The notes: generated from the letters alone by a model not told the origin. A stretch of 64,000 bases of DNA from CBDEFX01 sp965237635 (GCA_965237635.1 CBDEFX010000001.1:620001-684000); one strand, 5' to 3'; counted from the first letter of the stretch, positions 23,730 to 34,891 are shown. Made by a program: numbers and translations.

Positions 23730-24760
23730 CCAAGCCTCTGGAAACGAATGAGATCGGCTCCTCAGGGCTGCACGTGACCCAGCTTGGGCTTGGGGGCGGG
23801 CCGATCGGCGGCCTGTTTGCCGACATCTCCGAGGACACCGCGGTCCGGACCATCCAGCGCGGACTCCAGCTAGGCGTGCACTACTTTGATACCGCCCCGC
23901 TGTACGGGCACGGAAAGAGTGAGCGTTACTATGGGCGGGCTTTGGCTGGGGTACACAGGGACGATTTCGTGCTTTCGACCAAGGTCGGCCGAGTGCTCGA
24001 ACCCACAAACTCGCCACCGCAGGACGACTCTTTCCACAATCTGCCGAACTACGCGCCGGTCTTTGACTTCAGTCGGGAAGGCGTGCTGAGGTCTCTCGAT
24101 GAAAGCCTCGAACGGCTCAACCTCGACCGCGTAGACATAGCGATCATCCACGATCCTGACGAAGGAGAGTCAACCTTCGGCCACACGTTTGGTGAACCCG
24201 TCCACTACCGGCAGGCTGTGGCGGAGACCTATCCCGCTTTGGCGGAGCTCCGCTCTCAGGGTGTTTTGAAAGCGATCGGAGTGGGGATGAACCAGTGGCA
24301 GGCACTGGTCCGGTTCGCCAACGACGCAGACTTCGACTGCCTGATGGTGGCCGGCCGGTACACTTTGCTGGACCAGTCCGCGCTAACTGAACTGCTACCT
24401 CTGTGTCAACGGAAAGGGATCAGCGTAGTCCTTGGCGGGGCCTACAACAGCGGCATCCTCGCTTCCAACCTGTCGGAGGACGCCTCTTACTTCTACGCCA
24501 AGGCGCCCCCTGAAGTCCTGGACCGGGCGCGGCAGATCAAGGCAGTCTGCGATCGGCATGCGGTGCCATTGAAGGCGGCCGCGCTTCAGTTCTGTCTTGC
24601 CCATCCTGCCGTGGCCGCCGTCCTGACAGGGGTGCGGTCGGTAGCCGAGGTCGAGGATAACGTTCGGATGCTTGATCACCCCACACCCACCGACCTGTGG
24701 GCGGAGCTACGCCACAAGGAGTTGATACCGAGCGCTGCACCGACGCCGTCTGGTGGCTGA
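23726..24760 (+). CDS. aldo/keto reductase
   Basis: The 344-residue TIM-barrel oxidoreductase has LGLGGGPIGGLFADISEDTA, VHYFDTAPLYGHGKSERYYG (catalytic Asp and Tyr), FVLSTKVGRVL (Lys) and VDIAIIHDPDEG (His), the four catalytic residues of the family. The closest groups by motif are the D-threo-aldose/L-fucose or pyridoxal 4-dehydrogenase type of AKRs. It uses NAD(P)H to interconvert carbonyls and alcohols; substrate unknown. It starts at GTG 23726, overlapping the acetyltransferase stop. Confidence 0.85.
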   Translation: MTKPLETNEIGSSGLHVTQLGLGGGPIGGLFADISEDTAVRTIQRGLQLGVHYFDTAPLYGHGKSERYYGRALAGVHRDDFVLSTKVGRVLEPTNSPPQDDSFHNLPNYAPVFDFSREGVLRSLDESLERLNLDRVDIAIIHDPDEGESTFGHTFGEPVHYRQAVAETYPALAELRSQGVLKAIGVGMNQWQALVRFANDADFDCLMVAGRYTLLDQSALTELLPLCQRKGISVVLGGAYNSGILASNLSEDASYFYAKAPPEVLDRARQIKAVCDRHAVPLKAAALQFCLAHPAVAAVLTGVRSVAEVEDNVRMLDHPTPTDLWAELRHKELIPSAAPTPSGG

Positions 24761-24828
24761 CGTCCGATTGGCAAAGATCGGTCCATGTCGCAACCGACCC
24801 GTCAGGTCGCCCGGTGTGTCCCAGGACT

Positions 24829-24855
24829 GTAGGGCACGGCATGCCGTGCCCCTAC
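24829..24855. repeat. palindromic repeat
   Basis: GTAGGGCACGGCATGCCGTG followed by CCCCTAC is a near-perfect palindrome downstream of the aldo/keto reductase gene. A related palindrome lies near 62830. It may act as a terminator. Confidence 0.55.
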
Positions 24856-24924
24856 GCCAGCCGCGACGGTACATTCTCCAGAGGTTTTCTCTTTGTATGT
24901 CAGGTAGCGTGAGTTAGCGAGCAA

Positions 24925-27237
24925 ATGAGAGCTAGTTCTGGGAGTGGGCCCGTGGCAACCGAAATCGCCCCCGCAGCGAAGCAGTACAAAGTCGTGGGTA
25001 CTCGGCCCATACGACACGACGCCTTCGACAAGGTGACAGGCAAAGCCCTGTATGGAGCGGACGTCCACCTGCCCAGCATGATTCACGGCAAGATGCTCCG
25101 AAGCCCCCATGCCCATGCCAGGATCAGATCGATAGACACCAGCGATGCGGAGGCCCGCCCCGAAGTCAAGGCTGTAGTGACGCATATGGACCTCGGCAAG
25201 GTGAGCGACAGGCGCGCCGGGCTCGGCGAAGACGCCTGGACGGACTTGAAGTACCTTAGCAACCGCATCCTGGCCGAGGACAAGGTGCTCTTCAAGGGCC
25301 ACCCAGTCGCGGCTGTTGCGGCCCCCAACCCTCACGTCGCGGAGGAGGCGCTGGCGCTTATCAAGGTCGAGTACGAGGTACTACCCTCGGTCACCAACGT
25401 CGAAGACGCGATGAAGCCCGATGCGCCCATCCTCCACGAGCACATCACCACTGCCGAAAGCTCTGAGAAAGGCACTCCCCAAAAGACCAACGTGGCCCAA
25501 CACGTCCAGCACAAGCTCGGAAACATCGACTCAGGCTTCCGTCAGGCCGACCAGATTGAAGAGCGAGAGTTCCGCACAAAGACAGTCCACCAGGGATTCA
25601 TCGAGCCTCAGAACGCTACGGCGTTGTGGGAGCAGGATGGCCGGATAACCATATGGTGTAGCAGCCAGACACACTTCGGAATACGCGATTCAATGGCGAG
25701 CCTGCTGGGCGTGCCCGAATCGAAGGTCAAGGTAGTGCCGATGGAGATAGGTGGCGGGTTCGGCGGCAAGCTACGGCCATACCTGGAGCCGGTCGCTGCG
25801 CTGCTGTCGAAAAAGAGCGGCCGGCCCGTCAAGATGACCATGACGAGAGCCGAGGTGCTGGAGGCGACAGGGCCGACGTCGGGTAGCTACGTCCGGGTCA
25901 GGATCGGGGTGACGCAGGAGGGCCGAATCACGGCCGCCCATGCGTACTTCGTGTTCGAGTCGGGCGCATATCCTGGCTCACCGCTCGAAGGCGCATCCGC
26001 GGCTATCTTTGCGCCGTACGACATCGAGAACGTCCTTATCGACGCCTACGGTGTGGTGGACAACAAGCCCGCGACGGCGGCCTACCGGGCGCCAGGAGCA
26101 CCGATCGTGGTGTACGCCGTCGAATCGATGGTCGACGAGATAGCCCAGCAGCTCGGGATGGACCCGATCGACTTCCGAATTCTCAATGCGGCTAAGGAAG
26201 GCACCCGGCGGGCCGACGGGGTGATGAACGGGCGCATCGGAGCGATAGAGACCATGCAGGCGGTCAAGAGCCACCCCCACTACTCGGCGCCTCTCGCCGA
26301 CAAATACCGAGGACGAGGCGTGGCGATGGGCTTCTGCCGGAACGGTACCGGTGCGGCCTCCCTGGTCGCAAACGTGATGTCCAACGGGACAGTCAGCCTG
26401 GTGACAGGTTCCGTCGATCTCGCAGGCGTACGGACCGCCCTCGCACAGCAGCTAGCCGAGGTGCTGGGCATTCCCATCGAGGACGTCAACCCACAGGTCG
26501 TGGACACCGATCAAGTGGGTTTCACCTCCGCAAGTGCAGGGAGCGGCGCCGTGTTCAAGTCCGGCTGGGCGGCATACGAGGCGGCGCAAGACGTTAAGCG
26601 ACAGATGGAACAGCGCGCCGCCAGAATTTGGGACATCGCACCCGACGAGGTCGAGCTAGAGGATGGAGTGCTCCATCATAAGACCGATCCGGAGCTCAGC
26701 ATGACCTTCAGAGATCTAGCGGGCATGCTCAACGAGACCGGCGGCCCCGTGGTCGGCAGGGCCAACCTGCACCCGGCTGGAGCCGGCGGCTCGTACTCGG
26801 CGAACATCGTCGACGTTGAGGTCGACCCCGAAACAGGTAAGGTCGACTTGCTCAGGTACACGGCGTTCCAGGACGCCGGGACCGCCGTGCACCCCAGCTA
26901 TGTCGAGGGGCAGATTCAGGGTGGAACCGCGCAGGGCGTCGGATGGGCCCTCAACGAAGAGTACTTCATGAGCGACGACGGCCACTTGCTGAACTCCAGC
27001 TTCCTGGACTATCGAATGCCGACGGCGCTCGATCTTCCGATGATCGACACGGTCGTCATCGAGGTGCCTAACCCGGGCCACCCCTTTGGAGTAAGGGGAG
27101 TAGGCGAAGCCAACATCGTGCCGCCGCTGGCCGCAATCGCCAACGCGATCCACGATGCGACCCGCCTGAGGATGAGAGAGCTACCGATGTCACCAGGCGC
27201 GGTATGCAAGTCCCTGAGCGACGGGCAGTTGGAATAA
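24925..27237 (+). CDS. molybdenum hydroxylase large subunit (xanthine dehydrogenase/CO dehydrogenase family)
   Basis: The 770-residue protein shows the Ald_Xan_dh_C domain at residues about 25-160 (RPIRHDAFDKVTGKALYGAD) and the molybdopterin-binding domain after it: FIEPQNATALWE, VPMEIGGGFGGKLRPY, AAYRAPGAPIVVYAVESMVD, TSASAGSGAVFKSGWAAYEA and GVGEANIVPPLAAIANAI, the last with the active-site Glu. It would hydroxylate an aromatic or aldehyde-like substrate. The usual FAD and 2Fe-2S subunit genes are not adjacent, so partners must be encoded elsewhere or have been lost. An alternative GTG start lies ten codons in. Confidence 0.88.
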   Translation: MRASSGSGPVATEIAPAAKQYKVVGTRPIRHDAFDKVTGKALYGADVHLPSMIHGKMLRSPHAHARIRSIDTSDAEARPEVKAVVTHMDLGKVSDRRAGLGEDAWTDLKYLSNRILAEDKVLFKGHPVAAVAAPNPHVAEEALALIKVEYEVLPSVTNVEDAMKPDAPILHEHITTAESSEKGTPQKTNVAQHVQHKLGNIDSGFRQADQIEEREFRTKTVHQGFIEPQNATALWEQDGRITIWCSSQTHFGIRDSMASLLGVPESKVKVVPMEIGGGFGGKLRPYLEPVAALLSKKSGRPVKMTMTRAEVLEATGPTSGSYVRVRIGVTQEGRITAAHAYFVFESGAYPGSPLEGASAAIFAPYDIENVLIDAYGVVDNKPATAAYRAPGAPIVVYAVESMVDEIAQQLGMDPIDFRILNAAKEGTRRADGVMNGRIGAIETMQAVKSHPHYSAPLADKYRGRGVAMGFCRNGTGAASLVANVMSNGTVSLVTGSVDLAGVRTALAQQLAEVLGIPIEDVNPQVVDTDQVGFTSASAGSGAVFKSGWAAYEAAQDVKRQMEQRAARIWDIAPDEVELEDGVLHHKTDPELSMTFRDLAGMLNETGGPVVGRANLHPAGAGGSYSANIVDVEVDPETGKVDLLRYTAFQDAGTAVHPSYVEGQIQGGTAQGVGWALNEEYFMSDDGHLLNSSFLDYRMPTALDLPMIDTVVIEVPNPGHPFGVRGVGEANIVPPLAAIANAIHDATRLRMRELPMSPGAVCKSLSDGQLE

Positions 27238-27257
27238 GTACACCCACGATTATTAGC

Positions 27258-27366
27258 TGTCATTCTGAACGAAGTGAAGAATCTGGGGAAGAGTGGCGTC
27301 ACGCGAGCGACACCATACGCGGACCCAGCCCCAGATGCTTCGTCGCGGCCTCCTCAGCATGACATG
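27258..27366. repeat. inverted pair of TGTCATTCTGA-type REP repeats
   Basis: CTGTCATTCTGAACGAAGTG (continuing AAGAATCTGGGG) faces CCCCAGATGCTTCGTCGCGG (continuing CCTCCTCAGCATGACAT). The two halves can fold together across the gap between the hydroxylase and kbl. The same family recurs at 34892-35014. Confidence 0.7.
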
Positions 27367-27428
27367 TCGAAACGTCAGGGCACGTATCTTCAACGCCCAA
27401 TAGACAGCCTGAGCTTTCGAAGACTTGG

Positions 27429-27445
27429 GCGGGTTTGAAACCCGC
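27429..27445. repeat. small palindrome downstream of kbl
   Basis: GCGGGTTTGAAACCCGC is a perfect palindrome apart from the central base. It sits 30 bases past the kbl stop on the minus strand and may end transcription of that operon. Confidence 0.45.
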
Positions 27446-27474
27446 TCCTACCCCCTCGCAGCGCCCGCAAAGCA

Positions 27475-28658
<1,184 letters not shown>

Positions 28659-28662
<4 letters not shown>

Positions 28663-29663
28663 GGAGAATCCTCCTTCTTAGGAAACTGCAACTGCTCCCA
28701 CAGTTGTATGACAGCGTCCTGAATATCCAGCCCCCCTGACGCCACCTCGTCTGCGAGGAGGTCCAGGCTGTCGGTCCCGTCTACCTGCTCACGCAGGTGG
28801 GCTTGCAGGCGTCGCTCTAGCCTCCTCAGAAGCTCTGCTCGCACGCGGTCCCTCAGTCGGTCAGGCATTGCACCCGTATCCTGCAGGTATTTACGATGCC
28901 GGCTGATCGTCCTCCAAAGCTCCTCAACGCCCTCGCTTGATGTAGCTACAGAGGTCAACACAGGGACCTTCCAGTCGGACCGCCTACGCTTCAGGGGGCG
29001 CAAGCCAGCTTGGAGGAACCGGACCGACTGCTGAGCATCCGGCCGGTCGGCCATATTGACAATGAATATGTCTGCGATCTCCATAAGGCCGGCCTTCATC
29101 GCCTGGATGGAGTCTCCGAGTCCTGGGACGCCCACGACAACCACGGTGTGCGCGCTGGAGACGATGTCCGCCTCGACCTGACCGGCTCCCACTGTCTCGA
29201 TGAAGATGATCTCACTTCCGGAGGCATCCATGATACGCACCACGTCCCAGGCGGCTGCCGAGAGCCCGCCCACGTCGCCGCGAGTACCGAGGCTGCGAAC
29301 GAAGGTGCCCTTATCGTTGGCGTGCCGCTGCATCCGCACGCGGTCCGCCAGGATCGCTCCCTGGGTCGCCCGACTGCTGGGGTCAATAGCGAGAACGCCC
29401 ACGCGAAGCCCCTCGTCTCGGGCGAAGGAGATGAGTTGGTCCACAAGTGTGCTCTTGCCGCCACCAGGGACTCCGGTGATCCCTACTACGTGAGCGCGTC
29501 CGGTGTGGGGCTGAAGTAGACGTAGGGTTTTCGCCGCTCGGGCGTCTTCGCGCTCCGCCAGGGTGATGAGCCTTGAGACGGCCCGCGCGTCGCCCTGTGT
29601 GACCTGCTCCGCGAGGGCTTCAGGGTCGTCGAGCAAGGAAGAGGCGCTCACTTCAGACTCCAC
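28659..29663 (-). CDS. meaB: MeaB/ArgK-type GTPase chaperone
   Basis: The 334-residue G3E-family GTPase has the P-loop GVPGGGKST (residues 64-72), VLAIDPSSRATQGAILADRV, FIETVGAGQVEADI (switch II) and IFIVNMADRPDA as the nucleotide-specificity loop. MeaB proteins load and protect cobalamin-dependent acyl-CoA mutases such as methylmalonyl-CoA mutase. No mutase gene lies in the window. It sits between the soxB-like gene and kbl on the minus strand, an unusual neighbourhood. Confidence 0.9.
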
Positions 29664-29693
29664 ACGTCAGATGGGCCTAGAGTGACAGGTTGC

Positions 29694-30911
29694 CTAGTGC
29701 AGTGCCGCGGCGGGCGCGGCCGCCCGCTCGTTTACCAGCCGGCCCTCTCGGAACCTCGACAGTGCAAACGGCGCGATCAAGGATGGAGTCTCCCCCGTAG
29801 CGATAAGCTCGGCGATGGATTTCCCCGCGATCGGCGCTGCCTTGAAACCCCAGGTGCCCCATCCACAGCTCAATACGAAGCCGTCGACGCCGTCCACCTT
29901 GCCGAGTATCGGTGCGTAGTCTGGGGTCATGTCACACAAGCCGGACCACTGCCGCAGCACTTTCACGTTCCGCAGGCTGGGCAGTAGCTCCAGCGTGTGT
30001 GCCGCCAACTCCTCGAGCATGTGCAGCGTAGAACGTTGACTATAAGTTGGGTAGTGGTCGACCGCACCGCCGATCACTACCTCGCCCCGGTCGGCCTGGT
30101 AGGCGTATACGTGTAGGTCGGCCGACGATATGCTCTTGTCCAGGAAAGGCTTCAGTGGCTCAGTAACGAACGCTTGGAGTGGATGGGTGACTATTGGCAG
30201 GTCCAAACCCACCATGGCGGCCATCGTTGAGCTCCAGCCGGCGGTCGCGCTCACGACCATATCGGCCTTTATGGGCCCGGCACTGGTCTCTACGCCGGCG
30301 ACTCTGCCGTTATCTCGCATGACTCCCGTGACCTCGGTAAACGGGTGAACCTCGACCCCGAGCCTGCTGGCCCCCCGCGCATACCCCCACACGACCGCGT
30401 CGTGGCGGATGACGCCACCGGGAGGATGGTATAGGGCCACCAGCACCGGCAGGGGCTTACCGTGACGTAGGTCGAGGGCGGGGACCAGGTCCTTTATCTC
30501 GCGTGGCCCAACCAGGCGACTGTCGACTCCCAAGACCTGGTTGAACTCGGCACGCATCCTAAGTCCGAATACCGCAGACTCGGTATGTCCCAGGTCCAAG
30601 CGGCCCGTCTCGCTGAACAGGAGGTTAAAGTCCAGCTCCCGTGACAGCCTCTGGTAGAGTTTTAGACTCTCGCGGAAGAACGAGATGCCCTCCGGAGTCA
30701 GATAGTTGGCGCGGATGATGGCGGTGCTCCTGGCGCTGGCCCCGCCTCCAAGGTAACCCCTGTCCAACACCGCAACATCTCTTAACCCCAACTTCGCCAG
30801 GTAGTAGGCAGTGGCCAGACCATGGACGCCACCCCCCACTATCACGACGTCGTAGCGGTCCTTCAGGGGATGCTTCTCCCACATTCGATTCTTCTGGAAC
30901 AGCTGTAACAA
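29694..30911 (-). CDS. soxB: sarcosine oxidase beta subunit family / N-methylglutamate dehydrogenase subunit A
   Basis: The 405-residue FAD protein of the DadA/SoxB family has the dinucleotide fold VVIVGGGVHGLATAYYLAKL (GxGxxG at residues 26-31), GGGASARSTAIIRANYLTPE, GGVIRHDAVVWGYARGASRL and CGWGTWGFKAAPIAGKSIAE at the FAD-binding end. In heterotetrameric sarcosine oxidase this subunit oxidises the N-methyl group; in methylotrophs its homologue MgdA oxidises N-methylglutamate. Given the nearby mgsABC-gmaS genes, the MgdA role is preferred but not proved. It is fourth in the soxD-A-G-B order. Confidence 0.85.
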   Translation of the reverse strand: MLQLFQKNRMWEKHPLKDRYDVVIVGGGVHGLATAYYLAKLGLRDVAVLDRGYLGGGASARSTAIIRANYLTPEGISFFRESLKLYQRLSRELDFNLLFSETGRLDLGHTESAVFGLRMRAEFNQVLGVDSRLVGPREIKDLVPALDLRHGKPLPVLVALYHPPGGVIRHDAVVWGYARGASRLGVEVHPFTEVTGVMRDNGRVAGVETSAGPIKADMVVSATAGWSSTMAAMVGLDLPIVTHPLQAFVTEPLKPFLDKSISSADLHVYAYQADRGEVVIGGAVDHYPTYSQRSTLHMLEELAAHTLELLPSLRNVKVLRQWSGLCDMTPDYAPILGKVDGVDGFVLSCGWGTWGFKAAPIAGKSIAELIATGETPSLIAPFALSRFREGRLVNERAAAPAAALH

Positions 30912-30921
30912 GTTGGGTACC

Positions 30922-31629
30922 CTATCCTAGGCCTTTGAGCGCCTCAATCCCGAAGGGGACAACACCGTACTCCTCGCCCGCCTCCATCAGGGTGTCCCAC
31001 ATGTACTCCCCATACTCCCTGCCAAAGTAGAGCTCGAAGCTCAGGAGGCCGTCCATGTCGTTGCGCAACAGGGTCCCATGGACCTCGGCAACGGGGGCTT
31101 GAGCGCAGGTCATGTTCGAGAACCCGTCGAGAGACATGTCGATCTCGGTGACCGCACCGAGGAGTCGATAGGTTAAGGGGCCGGCTATCTTGACTCCCGC
31201 CAGTGCAGACGTGATTTCGACCGTGTGGACACATTGGTCCGCATCCTGGGTCAGCGATTCAGCAACGTGAGGGGCCACATTTGGAGCGGTAAGTACAAGC
31301 GCCTCGTCGGCGGCTAGCCGTGCCAAGACCACATCGCTCTCCGTTGAGTCGGTCTTCAGCGACTGGGCACGAAGGTGGCCAATATCCAGCGTACCAAGCT
31401 CGGGGAAAGCTGTGCCGAGAATGTCGTCGATAGCCTCGCCCTGGATGAGCAGCTTTCCGGTCGGGCTCACGTCGCACAGGCCCACTCCCTTCCGAATTTG
31501 CTCTAGCTCCTCCTCAACCGATATGTATCGAGTGGGGCGTTGCCAGCCGTCGACTTCCTCCATCACGGCGCCGAGGTCAACGTGCTGCTGATGCATCGCG
31601 CTGAGGCCAACTGGCGTTTGAGTCGTCAT
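30922..31629 (-). CDS. soxG: sarcosine oxidase gamma subunit / N-methylglutamate dehydrogenase subunit D (GcvT-like)
   Basis: The 235-residue protein is a short GcvT-like (aminomethyltransferase) domain: YISVEEELEQIRKGVGLCDV, SPTGKLLIQGEAIDDI, ALAGVKIAGPLTYRLLGAVT and FELYFGREYGEYMWDTLMEA. It lies two bases from the alpha-subunit gene and ten before soxB, which together with its size identifies it as the gamma/MgdD subunit. The fold binds folate-like groups but gamma subunits are mostly structural. Confidence 0.78.
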   Translation of the reverse strand: MTTQTPVGLSAMHQQHVDLGAVMEEVDGWQRPTRYISVEEELEQIRKGVGLCDVSPTGKLLIQGEAIDDILGTAFPELGTLDIGHLRAQSLKTDSTESDVVLARLAADEALVLTAPNVAPHVAESLTQDADQCVHTVEITSALAGVKIAGPLTYRLLGAVTEIDMSLDGFSNMTCAQAPVAEVHGTLLRNDMDGLLSFELYFGREYGEYMWDTLMEAGEEYGVVPFGIEALKGLG

Positions 31630-31631
31630 CT

Positions 31632-34559
31632 CTACTCCCTTAGCCGCTTGCCTTCGGGGTCGTAGACTGGTTTCAAGGTAACGTCAGCAGGGACTGCCTT
31701 GCCGTCGATGCGAATGAGAATCTGACTACCATCTGTCGCGAGGTCAGCGGGTACCCATGCGAAGCCGAACCCCTTGCCCAAGGTTGGACTCAGACGGGAG
31801 CTGGTCACGCGGCCAATAGGAGTCCGCCCGGACAACACAGGGGCGCCATCCTCGGGCACCAGCCCGTCCCGTATGACAAAGCCGACCAGCTTGTTTTGCA
31901 GCCCACGCTCTTTGACCGCTGCCAGGCCACCTCTGCCGATGAAGTCCTCTTTCTCGAACTTAACGACCCACTCCATGCCACTTTCGAGGGGATTGCTCAC
32001 TGCATCGGTATCCTGGTTGACGATAATGTGGCCCTTTTCGAGTCGAAGGATGCGCTGGGCCTCGACTCCGAACGGTGAGATGCCGGACTCGCTGCCCGCG
32101 TCCATAAGTGCGTCCCAAATGTGCTCACCGTACTCAGCAGGGAAGTGGAGCTCCCATCCAGTTTCGCCGACGAAGCCTATCCGAAGGAACAGGGTCTGCA
32201 CACCGGCGACTCTCCCCTGTGCCGACCTCATGTAACGGAACGTGTCTGCGGACAGATCGACGTCCGTGAGGTTGTTCAGGGTGTCCCGTGCTCCTGGCCC
32301 GGCCACGTTGATGGCCGCGAAGGCCGACGTCACGTTGGTCACGTGGGCGCACATTCCCGTTCCGGCCATCCACCACTTGAACCACTCCTCGATCAGCTCG
32401 ACGTTGCCGGTGGTGGTCGTGACGAAGTAATGGTCGTCCGCCAGCCGGGTCACGGTGCCGTCGTCGAGAATCGCGCCGTTGTCCGCACAGAGCATCGCAT
32501 AGCGAATGCGTCCTACTTCCAGGTCCGTGAAGCGGTGCGTATATAGCCTGTCCAGCAGAGTGGCCGCGTCGCGCCCTCTGACGTCGAGCTTGCCCAGCGT
32601 GCTGACGTCTATCATGCCGACGCGCTGGCGGACGGCAATGCACTCGTCTTGCGGCGAGCCATAGCTGTGGGGACGCTGCCACGGACCCAGCTCCATCATC
32701 CGGGCGCCCGCCTCCCGATGCTTCCGGTCTATCGAGGTCCGTTTGATCGGCATGTGCGACGGCCCGGCAAGGGCGCCCAGTGGCACCGGCTGGACCGGCG
32801 GCCGCAGGGTCGTGACACCGGTCTGGCCGTTGCGGTGCTCTGTATGCTCTGCACTAATGGCGGAGAAGGCCTTGCGACACATCTTGCCCTGGCATGGCCC
32901 CATAGTGACCGTGCTGTACCGCTTCAGCGTCTCTATGTCGTCGAACCCCTCGTCGATCGCCTTCGCGATGTCCTTAACGGTAACGTCCTCGCAGAAGCAT
33001 ACGAACCTCTTTGCGCCCTGGCTTGACACCACCGTCGGCTGAGCGGGCGTAGACTGGTCCTTGTACGCAGCCTCGGCCGTCTCAAGCTCGCTCTTGAGCG
33101 TTCCATTGGTGGCGCTCGACCCCGCCTTCCGCTTGCCGAAGCCCGCTCCGGCTTCGAGCCCCGCCGACCGACCCTGCAGCATAGACACGCGCACATCATG
33201 AACGCCGGTCACCTCGCCTGCCGCGTATACCGTCGAGGGCAGCTGCTTGGGGACGGCCTCGCTGGCGCCATTCTTGCCCCCTGCTTGCTGGAGCAAGGCG
33301 TTCGCCTCCTGGAAGCCGCCGCTGACTGAGATCATGTCGCAGTCGAACTCCCTTTCGTCAGTCGTAGGTCGTCCGCCCTCGAGTCGCGCGACCACACCGC
33401 CCACCACTTTGCCACGTCCTTCGGCCCGAATGGGCGCATGGGAAGGCAAGACCAGGACCCCACGAGACTGGAGAGCGCCGGCGGCGTCCAGCGTGTGCGG
33501 GAACCCCGACCTGGAGTCAACCAGCGCAGCAACACGGACACCCGCCTGTAACAAGTCCAGGGCCGCGTAGTATCCCTGGTCGTCAGACGTGGCAACCAAC
33601 GCGGTCGACCCTGGCCTTACACCGTACAGATGTATGAGCCGCTGGAGTCCGGTGCTGAGCATGACCCCGGGCAGATCGTTTCTGTCGAAGATTAGCGGCA
33701 CCTCATAAGACCCCGTTGCGACCACGATTCGCCGAGCCCTGAGCCTCATCATTCGATCATCGCGCAGTACTCCCAGAAGGTTGCCCTCATAGAGCCCGAA
33801 TGCGTTGGCCTGTGACCAGACTTCGATCCCCTCGTCGGACCGTACCGACTCAGCGAGCGTAGCGGCGATCTCGTACCCGGCAGACTCGGGGACCTCCGGC
33901 GCGTTCGGATGGATTCTGGTGTCGAAACGCAGGTGTCCCCCGAGAGACGATTGGTCGTCGATCAGGACCACGCCGGCGCCCGCGCTCGATGCGGTCAGGG
34001 CAGCAGACATCCCCGCAGGACCCCCTCCGACAACCGCGACGTCCGCATGTCGGCTTTCGTGGTGGTAGCGCGAGTCTGAAACGGAGTTGACGTCGACCGA
34101 GCCAAGCCCGGCGACCCGTCGGATGATCGGCTCGGCAATCCGCCAGAGCAACTTGGGCCGGTGAAACGTCTTATAGTAGAAGCCTACGGGCAAGAGCCGG
34201 TCGAACCGGTCGAGTACGGAGAGGAGGTCGTATTCCAGCGAGGGCCAGGCGTTCTGAGGGCGGACCTGCATCCCGTTGCGCGCCGGCTTGGTGCAGACGC
34301 GCACGTTTGGCACGCCGTCGACGGTCATCATGCAGTTGGGGCAGCGGCCGGCCACGCAGAGCATCCCGCGTGCGCGATGGTACTTGAAGCTGCGACTCAG
34401 GGTCTTGACGCCGGCCGCGTGGAGAGCGGAACCAATCGTGTCTCCCTCGTTGGCCTTGACGGGCCAACCATCGAACTCGAAGGCAATCACCGTGGAACGG
34501 TCTATGATCTGGGACGGATGAGGCTCGAGGCGACCCCGCGAAGGGGGATCTATCATCAT
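31632..34559 (-). CDS. soxA: sarcosine oxidase alpha subunit / N-methylglutamate dehydrogenase subunit C
   Basis: The 975-residue multidomain protein has, in order, a 2Fe-2S-like domain with Cys68, Cys73, Cys76 and Cys89 (MLCVAGRCPNCMMTVDGVPN), an NAD(P)/FAD fold with VVGGGPAGMSA at 177-183, a BFD-like cysteine cluster (FVCFCEDVTVKDI.., MGPCQGKMC) and a C-terminal GcvT domain (GMIDVSTLGKLDVRGRDAAT, IRYAMLCADNGAILDDGTVT). The GcvT domain passes the one-carbon unit to tetrahydrofolate. The homologue in methylamine users is MgdC. It overlaps soxD by four bases. Confidence 0.9.
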   Translation of the reverse strand: MMIDPPSRGRLEPHPSQIIDRSTVIAFEFDGWPVKANEGDTIGSALHAAGVKTLSRSFKYHRARGMLCVAGRCPNCMMTVDGVPNVRVCTKPARNGMQVRPQNAWPSLEYDLLSVLDRFDRLLPVGFYYKTFHRPKLLWRIAEPIIRRVAGLGSVDVNSVSDSRYHHESRHADVAVVGGGPAGMSAALTASSAGAGVVLIDDQSSLGGHLRFDTRIHPNAPEVPESAGYEIAATLAESVRSDEGIEVWSQANAFGLYEGNLLGVLRDDRMMRLRARRIVVATGSYEVPLIFDRNDLPGVMLSTGLQRLIHLYGVRPGSTALVATSDDQGYYAALDLLQAGVRVAALVDSRSGFPHTLDAAGALQSRGVLVLPSHAPIRAEGRGKVVGGVVARLEGGRPTTDEREFDCDMISVSGGFQEANALLQQAGGKNGASEAVPKQLPSTVYAAGEVTGVHDVRVSMLQGRSAGLEAGAGFGKRKAGSSATNGTLKSELETAEAAYKDQSTPAQPTVVSSQGAKRFVCFCEDVTVKDIAKAIDEGFDDIETLKRYSTVTMGPCQGKMCRKAFSAISAEHTEHRNGQTGVTTLRPPVQPVPLGALAGPSHMPIKRTSIDRKHREAGARMMELGPWQRPHSYGSPQDECIAVRQRVGMIDVSTLGKLDVRGRDAATLLDRLYTHRFTDLEVGRIRYAMLCADNGAILDDGTVTRLADDHYFVTTTTGNVELIEEWFKWWMAGTGMCAHVTNVTSAFAAINVAGPGARDTLNNLTDVDLSADTFRYMRSAQGRVAGVQTLFLRIGFVGETGWELHFPAEYGEHIWDALMDAGSESGISPFGVEAQRILRLEKGHIIVNQDTDAVSNPLESGMEWVVKFEKEDFIGRGGLAAVKERGLQNKLVGFVIRDGLVPEDGAPVLSGRTPIGRVTSSRLSPTLGKGFGFAWVPADLATDGSQILIRIDGKAVPADVTLKPVYDPEGKRLRE

Positions 34560-34819
34560 ATGCGGGCCTCTTCCGGCCAGGAGGTCTGTCTCACCTCGTT
34601 CGTCACGGTGTCACGGACCGCGACGAACCACTTGCGGCAGCCGAACCCGTGATACCACCACTCCCGCTGGTCGCCCGCCGCGTTCCGCCGGTAATAAAAG
34701 TAGCGGGTCCACTCTTCGGCCGAGGCCTCCGGTGCCGGTCGCGACACCACCTCGCCACCGAATCGGAACTCATGAACGTCGCGCTCGCCGCAATTGGGAC
34801 ACCCTAGCAGAAAGGCCAT
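34556..34819 (-). CDS. soxD: sarcosine oxidase delta subunit / N-methylglutamate dehydrogenase subunit B
   Basis: The 87-residue zinc-binding subunit has GCPNCGERDVHEF at the start and RREWWYHGFGCRKWF-like sequence (QREWWYHGFGCRKWFVAVRD), giving the Cys-Cys-His-Cys zinc site of SoxD proteins. It opens the soxD-A-G-B series and its stop overlaps the soxA start (ATGA). The order differs from the common soxBDAG and from mgdABCD by having the beta subunit last. Confidence 0.9.
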   Translation of the reverse strand: MAFLLGCPNCGERDVHEFRFGGEVVSRPAPEASAEEWTRYFYYRRNAAGDQREWWYHGFGCRKWFVAVRDTVTNEVRQTSWPEEARI

Positions 34820-34891
34820 TTCTCACCGCGAGGCGTCATTGTCTGTACATCTTCGCTAAGCAAGGTAGTGGTCATTCAAGCAACTCTCAAC

